Below, one piece after another: positions 58,281-64,000 of a DNA stretch of 64,000 nt (its first letter is position 1; each line of letters begins with the position of its first letter). Source of the stretch: Ancistrus triradiatus (taxonomy: Eukaryota > Chordata > Actinopteri > Siluriformes > Loricariidae); NCBI GenBank assembly GCA_025084515.1, contig JAJAGP010003155.1, forward strand, positions 18,838 to 82,837, written 5' to 3'. Position numbers and translations under genes: made by a program. The notes below the pieces were generated by a model, which worked only from the letters and a program-made list of their open reading frames with translations, did not search any database and was not told the DNA's origin.

Positions 58281-60878
58281 GTTTTCTCAGTGTACCTCAT
58301 TCCAAAGACTTGTGTTAGGATAACTGGTCTTTCTAAATTTCCCCAGCATGAGTGTGTTTGACGAGGACAGTTGTAACCTTGCTCCTGCCATGGATACCCA
58401 TTGATGCTGACATGACATTAAATAAATACGTATAAAAAGGTATAAGACGTCAGATAGAAGATGCACAAAAGCCAGTTCCAGACCCCAGATCAGCAGCCAG
58501 AATTGACAGACTTGAGAGGAATTAAGCTCAAATAATGACGAACCACTTCTGAATGGGACAACAAAACGAGTGCTTATGGGCCGGATGTAACTGAAACTGA
58601 GCAGCATTGTGCATAACACACATTTTCAGTGACGCTTACAAATAAAAATGCTTGCTTGGTGCCAGGTTTTCATACATAATTGTAATATCTTGCAGACTAA
58701 AATAAACATTTAGAGTGTTATTTTTAGTTCTTAAATATACTAACAGCTCCTGTGGCTTGATGGTGAGAGCTACACTACTGGAAACCATATTTGCTGAGGA
58801 CCTGGGTTCATATCTCAGGCTTGGCTTGCAATGTGAAGGTCAGTGTTGAGGGTCTCAGCGACAGTGGGAACAACACTGCAAGTCTACTTCTGTATCTTGC
58901 CACAAAAGCTCTACAGATGGTAAAAACTATTTATGGAGTCAGCATCGATACAATGAATCTCAGTAACCTTTTCGTCATGTGCTATTCGGGTTGGATATCG
59001 AAACCTGGTTCCAATTTGGGATTTTTATCTGCCAGGACTGGTGCGTCATGTAATCACATATGTCATAATGTAGTTTGTTTTAATATCCTCCACTAGAGCG
59101 TTAGATGAGCGCTCAAAAGCACTCAAAAATTTGGCACCACTTTGTGATAAAATGCTAAATGCAATATGTGTGGAAAGTTGATCTATTATAAAGGAGGTTG
59201 CACCTCCACCATGGTAAAACATCTAAGCCACCAGCATGATATTGAGCTTCAGCAGTGTACCGTGTTCAACTGACTGCACTCTCCAAGCCCAAATGCTGCA
59301 TTAGCCGGGAGAATCTAAAATGCTTAAAGTGAACAAAACTTAACATGGACTAATGTACTGAAACAATGACCTTGGAAAACCAACCTTCTCTCAGTTATTA
59401 CTTAAAATAGGTTTAAATAGGAAGAAAAAAGTTTAAAAATGTAAAAATGATTACTTCTGAAGTTGAAATGTATATGAAAAATATATATATTCTTTATACC
59501 TAAACATTTGCCACATTTTTTCCCACTATTTTGGAGTCGAACTTGGAATCGATGAGAACTAGAATCGATAAAATGCAAATGACACCCAACCCCATGTGCT
59601 GTAGGAGGTTTCTTGCATCAATCATGTTTACACAAGCTCAGTCCTAACCTTGATTATTGTATACATCTTTTTTCCTGAAAAGATTTTATGTTTGGCCCTG
59701 TGTTGGGAAAGCTAGTCATTTTATGGAAGATTTTGTGGTAGCTTGTTTTCAAGCCAAACCCTATGTTACATAATTACCTAACAGAACATTTTGTACGGCC
59801 TGTATTCATACTGTCTCATATATAGCTGATAAAATTAGGATTACATGAAATTATGGTAACCACATAGAAAATGACCATTTTATGACATTTTCCTGAGTTA
59901 ATAGCTGGGTTAATAGAGCTGAGAATTGCCATAGTATGGTTTCAACCTTAAAACAGTATCACTGGCTTTCTGTTCTTGCCAGCAAACCAACCTTGCATGC
60001 TTTGCTACAGCTGTTCTCTGGGTCAAGCTGTAATGAAGCTGGGTTGTGGTCAGTCCACAGGACAGTGGCATTCCTCAAATGAAGTGCATCCAACTAACAT
60101 GGGAAAACAAAAATTGTTTTGGAAACTCTGTTGCTGACCTAGAAAGTCCTGCATCTACATAAATGCAACATGTTTATTCAATCATATTTACAGCCTATCT
60201 TCAGAAGTAGGAAATGATGTTCTCTCTGTACTGAGTGTACACTTAGTCAGAACAGAACTTCCCAGTGGTCTTGGAGCCTCATATCTTGTCCTTGTCCATA
60301 TGTGGACACTTGCAGATAATGTATGTAGTGTATGTGTACCAGAGAGTTTTTTGCCCTCTCTTATCCTGGTCAGAATCGCAGGTTAGTCCAGATCCTCTCA
60401 CAGATTTCACAGGTTTCAGGCAAGCATATACCCCGAATGGGATGCCAGTTAATCGCTGGACTTGGAGGAGGTACTGGAGGTTTAAAGAAGAGACTTGAAG
60501 TCAACATGACAGTTTGGATTTTCCAGTTGATTCTGCCTGTTTAGCCCATAATGGGTTTCAGCTTTTGCTCGTATCATCCTGAGCAAACATGACCACATGG
60601 ACTTCGCCTGTCTGCTGTCGTACAGAAAGCCTACAGTACATTGTTCAGAGATTCATAAAAGGAAAGATGTTGTGGTTAGGATGGGTTTGGTTTGACTGGA
60701 GAGATGTGGTGGGTAGTTTTCTTCTAGAAATTTGTCGACTGGTAAAAAGTTTTAAATACTGTTTCTATTGTGGTTGAGTAAATCTACAAAGGCAGCTATT
60801 GTATTTTCCCTAAAAAACACTTTTCTCAAAACATCTCATAATTTCTATCAAAAATAGGCATATATACAGTGTACAATA
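58281..60878. other. Long gene-free stretch
   Basis: No exon was supported. Near 59535-59600 'ggaatcgatgagaactagaa' and 'tgacacccaacccc' look like one end of a hAT-like element related to the gggttgggtatc ends at 6830 and 9047, in reverse. The rest holds nothing I recognise. Confidence 0.4.
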
Positions 60879-61135
60879 CTGTGCAAAATTATTTGGCCAC
60901 CTACAGTTCGAAGACGCTTGATCAGGAATGATCTTTTTGGAAGAGTAGTAGACAAGGAATCACTTTTTCAATACGGGAACAGGGTGAAAAGGCTAAGATA
61001 TGCTAAAGCTTAGAAAGAGTATTACAGAGTGACGAATCCAAGTTTGAAATTTCTGGGTCCAGTTGTCGACAGTTATGTGGTCATCATACAATTGCTAAAC
61101 AACAAATCTAATGGTGGCCTAAGACTTTTGCACAG
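60879..61135 (+). mobile_element. 257-bp internally deleted Tc1 element
   Basis: Ends ctgtgcaaaattatttggcc and, in reverse, ctgtgcaaaagtcttaggcc, between TA at 60877-60878 and 61136-61137. A trace of transposase remains (NPSLKFLGP-like near 61040). A further left end of this family is at 63863. Confidence 0.8.
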
Positions 61136-61138
61136 TAC

Positions 61139-61905
61139 TATATGGGATGTCCAAAACATTCTGATGAATTACAGATCAAATTTACATTTACAGCACTTAG
61201 CAGACGCCCTTATCCAGAGCGACTTACAATTGACACAATCTTACAATCCAAGCAATTGTGGGTTAAGGGTCTTGCTCAAGGACCCAACAGTGGCAGCTTG
61301 GCAGAGGTGGGATTTGAACCCTGTACCTTCTGGTCCATAGTCTAGTACCTTAACCGCTAGGCCACCACAGATCTGTTGGATGTTGGAGAAGTGGCCAGAG
61401 ATAAAGAAATGAGCAACTTTGACAAGGGACAAATCATATCGCCAGATTACTGACTGAAATGGCAAGGTTTATGGGGTGGTCCCAGTACCTACCGGCAGTG
61501 GTTCGAGGAGGGGCAACCCATGAATCGCGACAGGGTGTTGTGTACACAAGGCTCATTGTTGCATGAGGGCAATCAATCATGTTTTTTTGGTCCAGTCCAA
61601 TTGTTTTTTGGTCCGACAGAAAGGCTACAGTGCCACAAGACACACGAGTTTTAATGCTGGTCATAGTTGGAACATGAGGCTGTGTAGCTGCAGACCGGAT
61701 AGTGTCTATGTTAACATCTGTCAATCATTGAACGTGTACAATGGGAACTGGACTTTGATGCAGTGGAAGAAGGTCATCTAGTTTTCCATCACATGGACAA
61801 AATTGATAGCACCAGGATGGTCCTTGTATTCCTGTGGCCATCAGTTTGACCCTTATCTAAACATTTGGATCACATGGTTATAATGTTTTGGCTCATCAAT
61901 GTATA
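61139..61905 (+). mobile_element. Tc1 remnant interrupted by a SINE
   Basis: The transposase N-terminal region is recognisable near 61410-61560 (SNFDKGQI, then QWFEEGQPMNR). The right end 'ataatgttttggctcatcaa' is followed by tgta. The left part is separated by the SINE at 61178-61367. Confidence 0.65.
61178..61367 (-). mobile_element. tRNA-derived SINE with 7-bp flanking repeat
   Basis: A well preserved reverse copy from tttacatttacagcacttag to aggccacc. ACAGATC occurs at 61171-61177 and 61368-61374, a probable target duplication. Confidence 0.85.
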
Positions 61906-62000
61906 TCTAAGATTGTCAAAAATCTTTTCGCTTGTATATCATCTACCCCTGTTTGAGAATTCAGTTACCCAGTAAATTAAATATTCCAATAGGGGTGGGG

Positions 62001-62472
62001 CTCGGAGAGAAAACAGAAAATGTAATTAGTTATTGTGCTCTTAATCAATAACTAATTACATTTTCTGTTTTCTCTCCGAGCTGTGTTCCGGCAGTTCCAG
62101 CCCCACACATGATGTTCATCCGCTGTAGCTCCACTCAAGCTGCTTCCGTCATCAGCTCCAGCCCCACCATACCCGGGCCACTTAATGCCGATGTGCATAC
62201 TTCACATTTTATTCGAACTTTGACTCCATGACTTTAGTTTCATTCTTAGATTTATCATCTACGCCGCCCAAGGAGGTTGGGTCCCTTTTTGAGTCTTGGT
62301 CCTCCTAAGGTTTCTTCCTATAACACTCAGGGAGTTTTTCCTTGCCACCGTCGCCCTAGGCTTGCTCAATTTGGGATTGGACGTAGTTATTAGGAGATAA
62401 TCTAAACTTGTAAAGTTGCTTTGAGACAATGCTCCATTGTAAAAAGCGCTATATAAATAAATCTGACTTGAC
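62001..62472 (+). mobile_element. L2-clade copy with inverted 5' start
   Basis: 3' portion matching 57845-58280. Its first 34 bp (62001-62034) are an exact reverse complement of 62047-62080, with a 12-base spacer, so the copy begins with a snap-back duplication of its own 5' sequence. Confidence 0.85.
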
Positions 62473-63862
62473 TTAATATGACAATATTTTATCGTGTCAT
62501 GATAAATTTTGTTCTCATGATACACGGTATGCTATTTTGAGCATATTGAGGATATCGTTAGTGACTAATTGCATGTTTCATTATAAAAAGTGTAATTTAA
62601 CTGGATGACGTGCAGCATATTTTGAATAAAAATTTGCATTAAAATAAAAAATTGAATGAAAGTACAGGGATTATATTTGAATTGCAGTTTTTAAGAATCT
62701 ACCGCCACCCCTTATGTTCTAATTAAAATATATTTGTTTTCATTTATGCTTTCATTTTTGTAGGTCTGTTATCACAATGGCAGATATTTCAGAAGAACAT
62801 ATAATCATTGAGGCTATTATGTTTCCTCTTATGTTGTTTACCTTAAACAGTCTTAGTTTTTGGTCATAGAAACTAAATGTTTTGTGATGCATTGTTGATA
62901 TTACAGATTTCAACTGTAATTGTCATTGTATTGTATTGTAATTGTATTTAATTGTCAACCTGCTCACATGCTTTAGCATTAATTAACTCTTAACATACAA
63001 TTTTGGGCAGTTGTTTTGCCATCTTGGCAACTTTGACACACCATTAGATATGGGCAGAAAGCCTAAATTGTAATTTAACGTAGAGTTATTGCTCAGATTT
63101 GATGTATGCCAATATTTGTGTTCCGTATAAAGATATGAGTGGCAAAATTTAGCTTGGCAAGAAAAACACAGTGCCAGCAGTGAATACCTGTGGTTAAAAG
63201 CTAATCCAAACCAATTGGATAATGTGATTTAGGCTTTAAAACTTACTACTTCAGCTAGAAATGAGACTTGTGCTTGTTAATTATTTACCTTTCATCTTGC
63301 CAACATAATGATCACTGTTCCTTGTTAGCAGGAAGGAGGAAATATCATAGTTAGATCTCAAGGGGATAACTAGCCTAGGTTACAGAAAGATCCCTAGTTC
63401 TGTTCTTCCAGTGAGACCGCGAAAGAGCCTCCTCCAGGTTTCCAGGTCTTTAGTCGCAATAGCACATGGAGATGGATTTGCATACGCTGACTCATAGTAA
63501 AACAGAGCTGTTGAGAGCTTTTCAAGAATGCAGGAAACCAGGATGTTGTTGTTAGTTCATTTTACATTTATTAGGATTCATTTATTGAGAAGAAGTTAGC
63601 ACATCAGTGCCAATGTTTGAACTTGGCAAAACACTCAGTTCCGGATGTAGAACCATGCACTGGAACCATGTGGCAAATCTTAAAGAGATTTTGTTGTTGT
63701 CAAGACTGTTGTCAGTGTGTTTGGTCATGTGTGTTGTGTTGACATTTTGGTGTCTGATCTGAAAATGTGTTCATGTGTTGTTCTGGTTGCCAAAAATGCA
63801 AATATTTTAATTACCGAGTGTAACATTACTGTCTTTTATGTGGGAGCGCAAAAATTGCAATA
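62473..63862. other. Gene-free stretch
   Basis: No exon or complete element. 62480-62560 is rich in 'gacaatattttatcgtgtca'-like inverted words of possible transposon origin. Confidence 0.4.
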
Positions 63863-64000
63863 CTGCGCAAAATTCTTAGGCCACCATTAGATTAGATATA
63901 CCATTGTTTTAGCAATGGTATAATGACCAAATATAATTATTTCTCAGTCTCTTTATTCAAACACAGCCCGAAAATACAGGAAATGTGTATGCCGTGTTAA
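63863..64000 (+). mobile_element. Tc1 element, left end, runs off the window
   Basis: Starts ctgcgcaaaattcttaggcc after TA at 63861-63862, same family as 60879-61135. The remainder is outside the window. Confidence 0.65.

Overview
The window is vertebrate, almost certainly teleost, genomic DNA. The evidence is a dense load of Tc1/mariner relics of at least eight families, SINEs with a tRNA-like head and the tail motif 'ggataagggcgtctgctaaat', DANA/HE1-like SINEs, L2-clade retrotransposons ending in tgactt repeats, hAT elements with 8-bp target duplications, and introns with GT/AG borders. The Tc1 load suggests an otophysan such as a catfish, but I cannot prove the species. No bacterial genes, CRISPR arrays, rRNA genes or functional tRNA genes were seen. 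|| Layout: 1-15.8 kb is gene-poor DNA with transposon fossils and an unusual 0.5-kb block flanked by 29-bp direct repeats. 15.8-16.6 kb holds a CpG-rich, promoter-like region and a probable first coding exon on the minus strand, whose other exons I could not find. 16.7-27.3 kb is a pile of Tc1 copies, a duplicated non-coding block and a long decayed L2 element. || The main genes are two paralogous minus-strand membrane receptors, at 28.0-29.3 kb (4 exons, 293 aa) and 48.7-50.5 kb (7 exons, 370 aa). Both reconstructed models stay in frame across every intron. Each has a signal peptide, a six-cysteine extracellular domain, an immunoglobulin V-type domain and one membrane segment. The second has a 77-residue cytoplasmic tail with four tyrosines. 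The first ends immediately after its membrane segment. They therefore look like a paired-receptor set. The second extracellular exon differs at about 21 bases between copies, nearly all changing the protein, while the neighbouring exon and intron are almost unchanged. || The two genes sit in an old segmental duplication (about 20.5-31 kb against 34-51 kb), now split by Tc1, hAT, Harbinger-like and L1 insertions and a minisatellite. 51.6-52.0 kb may be the non-coding first exon of a plus-strand gene whose body lies beyond the window. 52.2-53.5 kb is a diverged tandem repeat of about 0.4 kb period. The rest, to 64 kb, is intergenic or intronic sequence with L2, Tc1 and SINE copies.
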